A stretch of 64,000 nucleotides of DNA. It comes from Streptomyces sp. Ag109_O5-10 (GTDB lineage: Bacteria > Actinomycetota > Actinomycetes > Streptomycetales > Streptomycetaceae). The notes beneath the pieces were generated by a model. It had not been told where the DNA came from and did no database searches. It saw only the letters and a list, made by a program, of their open reading frames with translations. Made by a program: the position numbers and the translations under genes. Shown piece after piece: positions 14,152-23,809 of the stretch (the first letter of the stretch is position 1; each line of letters starts with the position of its first letter). The DNA lies in assembly GCF_900105755.1 (NCBI RefSeq), contig NZ_FNTQ01000001.1:2852001-2916000 (forward strand), read 5' to 3'.

Positions 14152-15315
14152 TCAGCTGAGCCCGGCGGCCCTGGCCCGCTCCACCGCCGGGCCGATCACC
14201 TTCCCGACCGCCTCGACGTCGGCCTGGGTGGAGGAGTGGCCGAGTGAGAAGCGCAGGGTGCCGCGGGCCAGGTCCGGGTCGGTGCCGGTGGCCAGCAGGA
14301 CGTGACTGGGCTGGGCGACCCCGGCGGTGCACGCGGAGCCCGTCGAGCACTCGATGCCCTGGGCGTCGAGCAGCAGGAGCAGCGAGTCGCCCTCGCAGCC
14401 GGGGAAGGTGAAGTGCGCGTTGGCGGGGAGGCGGTCCACCGGGTCGCCGCCGAGGATCGCGTTGGGTACGGCCGTACGGACGGCGTCGATCAGCGCGTCG
14501 CGCAGGGCGCCGATCTCCCGGGCGAACCACTCGCGGCGCTCGGCGGCGAGCCGCCCCGCCACCGCGAAGGAGGCGATCGCCGGGACGTCGAGGGTGCCGG
14601 AGCGCACGTGCCGCTCCTGGCCGCCGCCGTGCAGGACGGGTACGGGGGTGTACTCCCGGCCGAGGAGCAGGGCGCCGATGCCGTACGGGCCGCCGACCTT
14701 GTGGCCGGAGACGGTCAGCGCGGCGAGGCCGGAGGAGCCGAAGTCCAGCGGGATCTGGCCGAAGGCCTGGACCGCGTCGGCGTGCAGCGGGATGCCGAAC
14801 TCGTTCGCCACGGCGGCGAGTTCGCGGACCGGCAGGATCGTGCCGATCTCGTTGTTGGCCCACATGACGGTGGCGAGGGCCACGTCGTCGGGGTTGCGTT
14901 CGATCGCCTCGCGCAGCGCCTCGGGGTGGACCCGGCCGTAGGTGTCGACGGGGAGGTACTCCACCGTCGCGCCCTCGTGTTCGCCGAGCCAGTCGACGGC
15001 GTCCAGGACCGCGTGGTGTTCGACAGGGCTGGCCAGGACCCGCGTGCGGGCCGGGTCGGCGTCGCGGCGGGACCAGTAGAGGCCCTTGACCGCGAGGTTG
15101 TCGGCCTCGGTGCCGCCGGAGGTGAAGACGACCTCGCTGGGGCGGGCGCCGAGCGCTTCCGCGAGGGTCTCCCTGGATTCCTCGACCGTGCGGCGGGCTT
15201 TGCGGCCCGAGGCGTGCAGGGAGGACGCGTTGCCGCTGACGCGGAGGGCGGCGGTGAGTGCTTCCACCGCTTCCGGGAGCATCGGGGTCGTGGCTGCGTG
15301 GTCGAGGTAGGCCAT
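14152..15315 (-). CDS. Cysteine desulfurase (IscS/NifS class)
   Basis: A 387-residue class-V aminotransferase starting [12 protein letters not shown]. The PLP lysine lies in [10 protein letters not shown] and the catalytic cysteine in [20 protein letters not shown] binds the cofactor phosphate. It makes the persulfide used by MnmA for tRNA thiolation and perhaps for Fe-S clusters. Proximity to mnmA supports the tRNA role. The symbol is left blank because IscS and SufS types are not separable here with certainty, although the longer Cys loop favours IscS-like. Confidence 0.93.
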   Translation of the reverse strand: MAYLDHAATTPMLPEAVEALTAALRVSGNASSLHASGRKARRTVEESRETLAEALGARPSEVVFTSGGTEADNLAVKGLYWSRRDADPARTRVLASPVEHHAVLDAVDWLGEHEGATVEYLPVDTYGRVHPEALREAIERNPDDVALATVMWANNEIGTILPVRELAAVANEFGIPLHADAVQAFGQIPLDFGSSGLAALTVSGHKVGGPYGIGALLLGREYTPVPVLHGGGQERHVRSGTLDVPAIASFAVAGRLAAERREWFAREIGALRDALIDAVRTAVPNAILGGDPVDRLPANAHFTFPGCEGDSLLLLLDAQGIECSTGSACTAGVAQPSHVLLATGTDPDLARGTLRFSLGHSSTQADVEAVGKVIGPAVERARAAGLS

Positions 15316-15394
15316 GGTGCGGTCGATTCTACGGGGGGCGGGGTAAGGGCCGCCCCAGCCGCCGCAGGTGGCCTGTGCCGGTGTGCGGGTGCCG

Positions 15395-15457
15395 GTGGTC
15401 CGTGGCTGGTCGCGCGGTTTCCCGCGCCCCTTCGGGGCGGGCTCCCCCGGGGCCTGC
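15395..15457. repeat. Streptomyces-type intergenic palindromic repeat, copy 3
   Basis: GTGGCTGGTCGCGCGGTTTCCCGCGCCCCTTCGGGGCGGG between the cysteine desulfurase start and the DUF4190 gene end. Same modules as the other copies in this window. Confidence 0.65.
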
Positions 15458-15739
15458 TTACAGGCTCCAGGAGATCGTGTTCGAGACCGCCATGGCGATC
15501 GCCAGGACCGCGAGGTCCGCCACGCCGAGCGCGAGGCCCAGGTACGCGCGGCCCTTGCGGACGGTGCCGCGCCACAGGGAGACCAGGGACAGGATGATCG
15601 CGATCGGGCCCAGGAACAGGTTCAGGACCAGGAGGCCCAGCAGACCCAGGATGAAGGACGCCACGGCCATGCCGTCGGCGTCGCGGCTGCCGGTGCGGGC
15701 ATCTCGGCCGGGGGTGGCGGGGGCGGTGAGTTGCATCAT
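15458..15739 (-). CDS. DUF4190-type small membrane protein
   Basis: A 93-residue protein with a short polar N terminus and two long hydrophobic segments: [18 protein letters not shown]...[13 protein letters not shown] and [20 protein letters not shown]. The spacing ASFILGLLG...I..LxLG fits DUF4190 proteins. Function unknown. It lies 32 bp downstream of another tiny membrane gene, and both are presumably controlled by the divergent TetR gene. Confidence 0.8.
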   Translation of the reverse strand: MMQLTAPATPGRDARTGSRDADGMAVASFILGLLGLLVLNLFLGPIAIILSLVSLWRGTVRKGRAYLGLALGVADLAVLAIAMAVSNTISWSL

Positions 15740-15771
15740 GCTCAGCTCCTCAAGTGAGCGGGGGCGGAAGG

Positions 15772-15939
15772 TCAGTTGGCCGAGGTGTGACGGCGGCGGG
15801 CGAGGCGCTCGCGGAGTGCGAAGACGGCCAGCCAGACGACGATCACGGCGGCGAGGCCTGCGGTGACGTCGAGCGGCGCGTGGGCCACGGTGCCCAGCAC
15901 CACGCCGAGCAGCATGAGTGCGGCGACGAGGAACAGCAT
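15772..15939 (-). CDS. 55-residue membrane protein divergent from a TetR gene
   Basis: A very short gene with a strong ribosome site (GGAGGGGGATCGAACCC before the ATG at 15939). The product starts MLFLVAALMLLGVVLGTVAH and has a second hydrophobic run (LAAVIVVWLAVFAL) followed by a basic tail RERLARRR, so it is likely two-helix with the C terminus inside. No family is known to me. It is first in a leftward pair with the DUF4190 gene and faces the TetR gene across a 120-bp region with palindromic operators. Confidence 0.72.
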   Translation of the reverse strand: MLFLVAALMLLGVVLGTVAHAPLDVTAGLAAVIVVWLAVFALRERLARRRHTSAN

Positions 15940-15967
15940 GGGTTCGATCCCCCTCCGTTACATTTGG

Positions 15968-16053
15968 GTGAACGGTTGTAGTAACAGTTGTTCACTGACT
16001 TCGAGTCTAGCAACTCACACGGCTTTTCAATTCCGGAGAACAGTTGTTAACTG
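15968..16053. promoter_or_regulatory. Operators shared by the TetR gene and the small membrane genes
   Basis: 15968-15995 is a 28-bp interrupted palindrome, GTGAAC ... TGT-TACT-ACA ... GTTCAC. 16041-16053 is a second palindrome, CAGTT-GTT-AACTG, just before the TetR start. Both contain AACAGTTGTT in the same direction. The first would cover the leftward promoter and the second the TetR ribosome site, as expected for self-repression. Confidence 0.65.
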
Positions 16054-16059
16054 GATGAC

Positions 16060-16698
16060 ATGAGTCACACCCTCGGCATCCGACAGGCCCAGAAGCAGAA
16101 GACCCGCCAGGCCTTCCTGGACGCAGCGCTCGCCCTGCTGGAGGAGCAGAGCCTGAGCAGCCTGGGACTGCGCGAGGTCACCCGGGCCGTGGGCGTCGCC
16201 CCGACCGCCTTCTACCGCCACTTCCGCTCGACGGCCGACCTCGGCGTCGCGCTCGTCGACGAGGCGCTGGGCAGCCTGCACCCGATGGTCCGCACGACGG
16301 TCGCGACGGCCGGCGCAGAGCGCATCACCCGGGCCGTGCAGCTGATCGCGGACCATGTGGCCACGCACCCCGCGCACGTCCGGTTCATCGCCCGGGAGCG
16401 GCACGGCGGGGTGCAGCCGGTGCGGGAGGCGATCCGGGCCCAGCTCGCCCGGTTCGCGGAGGAGGTCAAGACCGAGCTGGCCAAGGATCCCGGGGCAGAG
16501 GACTGGAACGACGACGACCTGCTGATGCTCGCCCACCTCTACGTGGACCAGATGCTCATCACCGCCTCCCTGTTCCTGGAGACCCTGGAGTCCCCGGAGT
16601 CGGCCGAACCCTCCGAGGCGGTGCGGCAGCGCGTCGTCCAGCTCGCCACCCGGCAGCTGCGGCTGATCAGCCTCGGCCGGCAGCACTGGCTGGACTGA
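16060..16698 (+). CDS. TetR-family regulator
   Basis: A 212-residue TetR protein. The N-terminal helix-turn-helix reads TRQAFLDAALALLEEQSLSSLGLREVTRAVGVAPTAFYRHFRS. The C-terminal domain carries LIADHVATHPAHVRFIARERHGGV, a pattern I associate with TetR regulators near membrane or lipid genes of the FabR/DesT type. It is divergent from two small membrane genes and has palindromes overlapping its own start, so autorepression plus control of those genes is the simplest model. The ligand is unknown. Confidence 0.92.
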   Translation: MSHTLGIRQAQKQKTRQAFLDAALALLEEQSLSSLGLREVTRAVGVAPTAFYRHFRSTADLGVALVDEALGSLHPMVRTTVATAGAERITRAVQLIADHVATHPAHVRFIARERHGGVQPVREAIRAQLARFAEEVKTELAKDPGAEDWNDDDLLMLAHLYVDQMLITASLFLETLESPESAEPSEAVRQRVVQLATRQLRLISLGRQHWLD

Positions 16699-16734
16699 GC
16701 GGAGCGCCCCGCGGGAAGCGCCGCAGTAGGCCGT

Positions 16735-16830
16735 CAGTGCGCTGCGGCGCCGTCGTGGCCGGTCGCGCAGTCCCTTCCCCAGTCTTCGGCCGGGGGTACC
16801 TCCAGCGCCCCTCACGGGCGCTGCTCAACC
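16735..16830. repeat. Streptomyces-type intergenic palindromic repeat, copy 4
   Basis: GGTCGCGCAGTCCCTTCCCCAGTCTTCGGCCGGGGGTACCTCCAGCGCCCCTCACGGGCGC. Nearest relative is the copy at 10.3 kb. It follows the TetR gene. Confidence 0.7.
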
Positions 16831-16857
16831 GCGGCCTCTGTCGTGCGCCCCTCGCGG

Positions 16858-17124
16858 TCAGCTCTTCGTCGCTCGCGTGGTCGGTGCGCCGCCGGGCGCC
16901 GCGCCGCCCGCGCAGGGACCGCCCGGGCCGCCGCTCGGCATGCCGGTGGGGTTGCCTGCCGGCCTGCCGGTCGAGTTGCCGGTCGGCGGGCAGCTGGGCC
17001 CGCCCGACGCGTTGCCGGTGGGCAGGCCGGTCGGCTGCTGACAGCTCTGCCCGCCGGAGCTGCCGCTGCCGGACGACGACGAGGAGGTGGAGCGCTCTCC
17101 AAGAGGCGCCGCCGACCTGGGAGT
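16858..17124 (-). pseudogene. Orphan Pro/Gly/Thr/Ser repeat tail without a start
   Basis: One minus-strand frame stays open for 88 codons to a TGA at 16858 and encodes a serine/glycine run (STSSSSSGSGSSGG) followed by repeated PTGxPTGN / PTGNSTG / PSGGPGG units. A stop codon lies just upstream at 17125-17127, and no plausible start or ribosome site is in frame. It looks like the C-terminal low-complexity tail of a lost surface or secreted protein. The rest of 16831-17219 shows nothing else I can name. Confidence 0.35.
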
Positions 17125-17219
17125 TCACCGCACGGCGGCGCCCACCCGCCGCCACAAGCCCGTGACAGCACGAGGTTCCCGCTGCCGGAACGGTGACGCG
17201 CCGGTCCGGGTTTCCGGGG

Positions 17220-18071
17220 TCAGCCGAGGCGGACCCGGGCGAGTTGGCGGGACTGGGCCACCAAGCGGTCCTCGGCGTCCCAGACTTCGGCGTCCTCCTC
17301 CAGGAACCCGCCGGCCAGGTTGCGGGTGGTGATGGAGACGCGCAGCGGGCCCGGGGCGGGGCGGTGGCGGACGTGCACGGTGAGCTCGACGGTGGGCACC
17401 CAGCCCTTGAGGCCGATCTCGAACGCGGTCGGCGGCAGCGCGTCCACCGCGAGGAGCAGGGAGAGCGGGTCGGCGTCACGCCCGTCCGCGAGGCCGAACC
17501 AGGCGCGCATCTCGCCCTTGCCGGAGGGCGCGCCGAGGGCCCAGCCGAGGGTGGCGGGGTCCAGCTTGAGCATCAGGCGCTCGGTGATGGCGGAGCTGCC
17601 GTCGACCGGGGCCGGGCCGTCCTCCGGACCGAAGCAGTGCTCCATGGGCGGGATCGCGGGCGGGGTCGCCGTCGTGCGGACGTCGTCGGGGAGGGCGGCC
17701 AGGTCGCCGTAGGAGGCGAGGACGCGGATGCGTTCGACCTCGTTGCCCTCGTCGTCGTACTGGAAGAGCGAGGCCTGGCCGGTGGAGAGGGTGCGGCCGG
17801 TGCGGACGGTGTCCGTGCGGATCACGGCCGGGCCCGGCTGCGACGCGGTCAGGTAGTGCGCGGAGACGGTGAACGGGTCCGGGTGCGGCAGCGTGTCCGC
17901 GAGTGCCCGGCCGAGCACGGCAAGCAGGTAGCCGCCGTTGACCGCGCTGATGATGGTCCAGCCGGCCGAGAGGTCGATGTCGTAGACGCCGGGAGCGCGC
18001 CGGGTGACCGCGGTGTCGCGGTCGAACTCGCTGTCACCGATCACGGCCTGCGTGGATGCTGCTTCTGGCAT
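17220..18071 (-). CDS. Acyl-CoA thioesterase-like (double hotdog) protein
   Basis: A 283-residue protein with two hotdog halves. The first carries SAVNGGYLLAVLGRAL and PHPDPFTVSAHYLTASQPGP; the second carries LGWALGAPSGKGEMRAWFGLADGRDADPLSLLLAVDALPPTAFEIG and the end NLAGGFLEEDAEVWDAEDRLVAQSRQLARV. This is the TesB-like / 4HBT_3 arrangement, which hydrolyses acyl-CoAs. ATG 18071 was chosen because the homologous region starts there. The gene stands alone; no ribosome site is obvious, so it may be leaderless. Confidence 0.88.
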   Translation of the reverse strand: MPEAASTQAVIGDSEFDRDTAVTRRAPGVYDIDLSAGWTIISAVNGGYLLAVLGRALADTLPHPDPFTVSAHYLTASQPGPAVIRTDTVRTGRTLSTGQASLFQYDDEGNEVERIRVLASYGDLAALPDDVRTTATPPAIPPMEHCFGPEDGPAPVDGSSAITERLMLKLDPATLGWALGAPSGKGEMRAWFGLADGRDADPLSLLLAVDALPPTAFEIGLKGWVPTVELTVHVRHRPAPGPLRVSITTRNLAGGFLEEDAEVWDAEDRLVAQSRQLARVRLG

Positions 18072-18314
18072 ACCTGAACAGTACAAGATGTGATTACTAA
18101 GCGGTAGCTTTTGTGATCCACGCACCAGCGGTCCGAGCGGCGTCCGGCCGGCTTCAGCCCGGCATCCGGCCGACGTCAGCCCGGCGTCCGGCGGGCGCCC
18201 GGCCGCTGTCCGGTCGGTAAGGGGCTCCGTCGGCCGAGTGAGGTTCCGGCAATTTCTAGGTAAGTGTCCGGACACGTCCGTAACCCGGAGCCCTCGATTC
18301 CCCTCTATGGGGAC

Positions 18315-19544
18315 ATGAGCCTCACCGGGACTCCGTTCCTCTACACGACCATCGTCCTGTCCGTGGTCGCCCTCATACTGCCGCTCGTCCTGTGGTCGAG
18401 GATGCGCGGGCCCAAGGCCGTCCGCGCCGCGGCCCGGATCCTGATGCTCCTGTTCGCGCAGGCCACCGCGGTCACGCTGATCTTCGTGCTGGTCAACAAC
18501 GAGAACAACCTGTACGACAACTGGGCCGACCTCCTGGGCACCGGCGACCACGTCCAGCAGGCCGCGAACCTCGGCCAGGACGGCACCGGCGGCATAGCGC
18601 TGAAACGGCTGCCGAAGGTGAAGCAGGCCTTCGCGGCGGCCGACGGACCGGGCATGCGGGCGGCCGGCGGGGTCGAGGTCACCCAGCTCAAGGGCCGGGT
18701 CTCGGGTGTCAACGCCGAGGTCTACGTCTGGCTGCCGCCCCAGTACCACGAGGCCGCCTACCGCAACCACCGCTTCCCGGTCGTGGAGCTGCTGCCCGGC
18801 TACCCCGGCTCGGCGAAGGCCTGGTTCGGTTCGCTGAAGGTCACCGAGCAGCTGGAGCCGCTGATGAGGAGCGGCAAGGTCGCGCCGTTCATCCTGGTGG
18901 CGCCGCGCACCAACCTGCTGGCCGGGGTGGACACCGGCTGCGCCAATATCCCCGGCACGGTCAACGCGGACAGCTGGCTCAGCATTGACGTGCCGAAGAT
19001 GGTGACCGACAACTTCCGTGCCGCGGCCGCCCCCGCCAACTGGGCCGTGGCCGGCTACTCCGCGGGCGCGCACTGCGCGGTCAAGCTGGCCGTCGCCCAT
19101 CCGGACCGCTACCGGGCCGCGATCAGCCTCTCCGGCTACAACGACCCGATCGGCGAGCGCAATTCGCTCGCCGCGCAGAGCGTGACCCTGCGCGAGCAGA
19201 ACAACCCCTACCTGCTGCTGCGCAAGGCCATCGCCCCGCCCCGGATCGCGCTCTACATCTCCGGCGAGTCCGGCGACGGCTATCAGGCCGGGGTCGCGCT
19301 CGAACAGATCGCCAAGGCTCCGACCACCGTGCACGTGGTGTACCTGCCGCGCAGCGCGGGCGGCCACAACATGGCGCTGTGGCGGCCCCAGGTGCCGACG
19401 GTCTTCGAGTGGCTCACCCTCAACATGGGCCAGAGCCGCGCCCGGGCCGGGGCTACTCCTCCCGAACCGTCGAACGCCGGTTCCACGCACGCGGCGCTCG
19501 CCAGTGGTAGCGCATCGCGAGCAGGCGCAGTACGAAAGCGGTGA
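18315..19544 (+). CDS. Membrane-anchored esterase (alpha/beta hydrolase, esterase D family)
   Basis: A 409-residue protein. Two hydrophobic segments lie at the N terminus (TPFLYTTIVLSVVALILPLVLW and AARILMLLFAQATAVTLIFVLV), so the catalytic domain is probably outside the membrane. The domain has FPVVELLPGYPGS, the nucleophile elbow GYSAGAHCAV, and a C-terminal GGHNMALW that supplies the histidine. This is the mycolyltransferase/esterase-D-like family common in Streptomyces. ATG 18315 is used; upstream frame has no homology. The C-terminal 30 residues overlap the convergent UPF0126 gene. Confidence 0.88.
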   Translation: MSLTGTPFLYTTIVLSVVALILPLVLWSRMRGPKAVRAAARILMLLFAQATAVTLIFVLVNNENNLYDNWADLLGTGDHVQQAANLGQDGTGGIALKRLPKVKQAFAAADGPGMRAAGGVEVTQLKGRVSGVNAEVYVWLPPQYHEAAYRNHRFPVVELLPGYPGSAKAWFGSLKVTEQLEPLMRSGKVAPFILVAPRTNLLAGVDTGCANIPGTVNADSWLSIDVPKMVTDNFRAAAAPANWAVAGYSAGAHCAVKLAVAHPDRYRAAISLSGYNDPIGERNSLAAQSVTLREQNNPYLLLRKAIAPPRIALYISGESGDGYQAGVALEQIAKAPTTVHVVYLPRSAGGHNMALWRPQVPTVFEWLTLNMGQSRARAGATPPEPSNAGSTHAALASGSASRAGAVRKR

Positions 19545-20112
19545 CGACCGCGAGCCCGCTGGTGAACGGGGACAGCGCGTCGTAGTGGATGCACAGCACC
19601 ACCGTCGTCGCCCCGACGATCGCCGGGACCGCGTACAGGTCGCGGTCCCAGCGCAGCAGCGAGGGAACCTCGTTGGCGAGCACGTCCCGGAGCACGCCAC
19701 CGCCGACCGCGGTGGCGAGCCCCAGGGCGGCGGAGGCGGTGAGGTTGAGGCCGTAGGAGTAGGCCTTCGTGGTGCCGCTGACCGCGAACAGGCCGAGGCC
19801 GGCCGCGTCGAAGACCAGGACCGACGACTGGATCCGCTCGACGTGCGGATGCAGGAAGAACACCACCAGGGCGGCGATCAGCGGGGTGATGAAGTACCCG
19901 AGGTCCGTGAAGGCGGCCGGGGGGACGGCCCCGATGATCACGTCCCGGAAGATCCCTCCGCCCAGCGCGGTGACCTCGGCCATCACCGCGATGCCGAAGA
20001 CGTCGAAGTTCTTGCGGACGGCCAGCAGCGCGCCGGAGATGGCGAACACGAAGATGCCGATGACGTCGAGCGTGTGCTGGACGGAGGGAGAGAAGAGTTG
20101 CTGGAGCTGCAC
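19453..20112 (-). CDS. UPF0126 / TRIC-like membrane protein (YicG family)
   Basis: A 219-residue protein with six to seven membrane helices built from two repeats, each with the family's glycine-rich kink: ALGGGIFRDVIIG and AVGGGVLRDVLANEVP. Bacterial TRIC homologues are trimeric cation channels; physiological roles in bacteria are not settled. The 3' end overlaps the esterase gene by 92 bp on the opposite strand, and both reading frames look genuine. Confidence 0.92.
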   Translation of the reverse strand: MQLQQLFSPSVQHTLDVIGIFVFAISGALLAVRKNFDVFGIAVMAEVTALGGGIFRDVIIGAVPPAAFTDLGYFITPLIAALVVFFLHPHVERIQSSVLVFDAAGLGLFAVSGTTKAYSYGLNLTASAALGLATAVGGGVLRDVLANEVPSLLRWDRDLYAVPAIVGATTVVLCIHYDALSPFTSGLAVVTAFVLRLLAMRYHWRAPRAWNRRSTVREE

Positions 20113-20159
20113 CCTGACATTGTGACCTGTCAGGGTGCATGAACCTTACAAACCCAGGC

Positions 20160-21551
20160 CTACAGGGCAGGTTTCCCTGCGGTGAAGAGCCAGGTCTGGA
20201 AGAGGTCGTCCAGTTGCTGCCCGCTGACCTTCTCCGCGAGGCGGATGAAGTCGGCGGTGTCGGCGTTGCCGTAGCGGTGCAGCTTCGTCCAGGCCGGGAG
20301 CAGCTTGAAGAAGGCGGTGTCGCCGATGCGCTCGCGCAGCATCTGGAGGGTCATCGCGCCGCGCTGGTAGACGGCCGAGGCGAACATGGTGTCGCGCTGC
20401 GGGTCGGCGACGGTGATCTGCCAGAAGGGGTTGTCGGCGGCCCGGGAGTTGTAGCCGGCGAGGAACGAGTCGTGGGCGGACCTGGTGCCCTGGTGCTCCG
20501 CCCACAGCCACTGGGCGTAGGTGGCGAAGCCCTCGTTGAGCCAGATGTCCTTCCACTGCGCCACGCTCACCGAGTCGCCGAACCACTGGTGGGCCAGCTC
20601 GTGCACGATCGTCGTCTCACTGCGCACCGCCGAGTAGGCCGGCTTGCTCTGCACCTCCAGCGAGAACCCGGCCTCGGGCATGTCGTCGACGATGGCCCCG
20701 GTCTCCTCGAAGGGGTACGGCCCGAAGAGCTGCGACCAGTAGTCGGTGGCGGCGGCCGTGACGGCGTACACGTCGACGCTGTTGCTGTTCGCGAGGACCG
20801 GGTCGATGGCGACGTAGATCGGGATGCCCGAGGGGGTCTTCCCGGTCCGCACGTCGAACTTCCCGATGGTGGCGGTGGCGAGGTAGGTCGCCATCGGTTT
20901 CGACTCGCGCCAGTGCGTGTACGTCGAGCCGCCCTTGTCGTACGTCGAGACCAGCCGGCCGTTGGAGACACCGGTCAGGCCCTGGGGCGCCTTGATGCGG
21001 ATGTCGTAGGTGGCCTTGTCGGAGGGGTGGTCGCTGGACGGGAACCAGGTGGAGGCCGCGTTGGGCTCGCAGGCGACGAAGACGCCGTCGGTGGTCTTCA
21101 TCCAGCCGTAGTCGGAGCCGAAGACGATGGGGCCGTTGAGGGGCTCGGGTATCCCGCTGTAGGTGACGGAGACCGTGAAGTCGCGGCCCTTGCGGAGCGG
21201 GTCCCGCGGGGTGACGGTGATCTCGTCGCCGGTCCGCGTGAACCGGGCCCGCCTGCCGTCCACTTCGACCTTCGTGACCTCCAGCTTCTGCAGGTCGAGG
21301 TCGAAGGCGGAGAGGTTCTGGGTGGCACGGGCGGTGAGCGTGGTACGGCCGTCGAGACGGCCGGTGTCCGGGGCGTAGGCCACGTCCAGGTCGTAGTGCC
21401 GTGCGTCGAAACCACCGTTGCCGAGCTGCGGGAAGTAGGGGTCACCGATGCCGTCGGCGCCCGGGGTGGGGGCGGGGGCGGCGGCGACGACAAGGAAAGA
21501 GGCCGCCGCGATCGCGAGGGCCCCTAAACGTGCCGAACGGGAGAAGGCCAT
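20160..21551 (-). CDS. Secreted M1-family zinc metallopeptidase
   Basis: A 463-residue aminopeptidase-like protein with an N-terminal signal peptide (ALAIAAASFLVVAAAPAP). The M1 zinc site is complete: VHELAHQWFGDS and NEGFATYAQW (HExxH-x18-E). The exopeptidase GAMEN motif is replaced by a region reading GAIVDDMPEAG, so it may not be a classical aminopeptidase. At 463 residues it lacks the large C-terminal domain of PepN, as is usual for the short secreted actinomycete forms. Confidence 0.93.
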   Translation of the reverse strand: MAFSRSARLGALAIAAASFLVVAAAPAPTPGADGIGDPYFPQLGNGGFDARHYDLDVAYAPDTGRLDGRTTLTARATQNLSAFDLDLQKLEVTKVEVDGRRARFTRTGDEITVTPRDPLRKGRDFTVSVTYSGIPEPLNGPIVFGSDYGWMKTTDGVFVACEPNAASTWFPSSDHPSDKATYDIRIKAPQGLTGVSNGRLVSTYDKGGSTYTHWRESKPMATYLATATIGKFDVRTGKTPSGIPIYVAIDPVLANSNSVDVYAVTAAATDYWSQLFGPYPFEETGAIVDDMPEAGFSLEVQSKPAYSAVRSETTIVHELAHQWFGDSVSVAQWKDIWLNEGFATYAQWLWAEHQGTRSAHDSFLAGYNSRAADNPFWQITVADPQRDTMFASAVYQRGAMTLQMLRERIGDTAFFKLLPAWTKLHRYGNADTADFIRLAEKVSGQQLDDLFQTWLFTAGKPAL

Positions 21552-21793
21552 GGGTCGTCCCTTCGGTGCATGGTCCGATTCGGTCGGATACGCCGAACCC
21601 TCTCCCCTCCCGTTCGGTCATGTACACGACTTTGCCAACTTGTCATGCATCACTTGCTGGTTGACTCCTGTCGGCTCCCACGAGCCCGGAAATCGGCACA
21701 GCGAAGCATCAAGGGACTTGAGCAGAAATTTGCCAGAGATTACATGGCGTAAAACGGCAACCTCAATTCTTGCTCAATCCCGCCGGAACTCAA

Positions 21794-21822
21794 TTGACCG
21801 ACCTCCGTCAACTTCATACGCT
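21794..21822 (+). promoter_or_regulatory. Candidate sigma-70-type promoter of the small secreted protein
   Basis: TTGACC (21794-21799) and TACGCT (21817-21822) are separated by 17 bp and lie 62 bp before the ATG at 21884. The 332-bp gap 21552-21883 is clearly richer in A/T than its neighbours and holds no gene I can support. Confidence 0.5.
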
Positions 21823-21883
21823 CGCTCGTGCTTGACGGTTTACGCCACAGCGAGAACCGGGCAACTCAACTGGGGGATTTTCC

Positions 21884-22405
21884 ATGCGCAAGAGAGCGAT
21901 GCTGGCCGCGTTCGTCATGGCCGGAACGGTGCCCGTCGTCGCGGGGGCGGCGCCGGCGTCGGCGACCGTCGTCACACCGAAGTCGTGCCCGACCACCTAC
22001 GGGGTGCTCATCAAGTCGCACACGGCGTACCGGCTCCCCGCGAAGGGCGCCTACTACAAGGACGGCCCGGGCGGGACCATCACAGCCTCGGTGACCAAGG
22101 CCACCACCATCTCGTACAGCCTCTCCACCTCGCTGGAGGTCAGCGCGAGCTACCTCTTCGCCTCGGCCAAGGCCTCCGTGAGCGGCAGCATCACCAAGTC
22201 CGTGGCGGTCACGACCGGCCACTCGTACTCGCACAACATCAACGCCCACAAGTACGGCAACCTGCAGTACGGCTCGAACGGCTACAAGGTCGCCTGGGAG
22301 TCCAACCGCACCAACCCGAACTGCAGCACGACGGTGCTCGCGTCGGGCACCGCCAAGCTCCCGGCGACCTCGGTCGGCTGGCACTACTGGGAGACGAAGT
22401 CCTGA
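21884..22405 (+). CDS. Small secreted Ser/Thr-rich beta-strand protein, unknown function
   Basis: A 173-residue protein with a clean signal peptide (MRKRAMLAAFVMAG...ASA). The mature part begins with a cysteine (SCPTTYG) and has a second near the end (NPNCSTT), likely forming a disulfide. Between them is a long stretch of alternating polar/small residues (TITASVTKATTISYSLSTSL, SKASVSGSITKSVAVTTG), the pattern of amphipathic beta hairpins in aerolysin/ETX-MTX2-like pore formers. That resemblance is inference from pattern only. It has a good ribosome site (GGGGGATTTTCC) and its own promoter. Confidence 0.75.
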   Translation: MRKRAMLAAFVMAGTVPVVAGAAPASATVVTPKSCPTTYGVLIKSHTAYRLPAKGAYYKDGPGGTITASVTKATTISYSLSTSLEVSASYLFASAKASVSGSITKSVAVTTGHSYSHNINAHKYGNLQYGSNGYKVAWESNRTNPNCSTTVLASGTAKLPATSVGWHYWETKS

Positions 22406-22444
22406 CCTGAAAAGGGACTGCCCGGAAAAGACCGCCACATACGA

Positions 22445-22480
22445 AATTCCCCGGCTGCCCGAAAGGGCTGCCGGGGAATT
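22445..22480. terminator. Bidirectional terminator hairpin
   Basis: AATTCCCCGGCTGCCC-GAAA-GGGCTGCCGGGGAATT: a 16-bp stem with one mismatch and a GNRA-type GAAA loop, placed exactly between two convergent genes (ends at 22405 and 22499). Confidence 0.85.
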
Positions 22481-22498
22481 CGCATGGAATGATTCCGA

Positions 22499-23805
<1,307 letters not shown>

Positions 23806-23809
<4 letters not shown>

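Noticed and set aside
16667..17479. 270-codon frame across the gap between the TetR and thioesterase genes
   Set aside because: Crosses the intergenic repeat and overlaps the thioesterase on the same strand out of frame; composition is Arg-rich noise.
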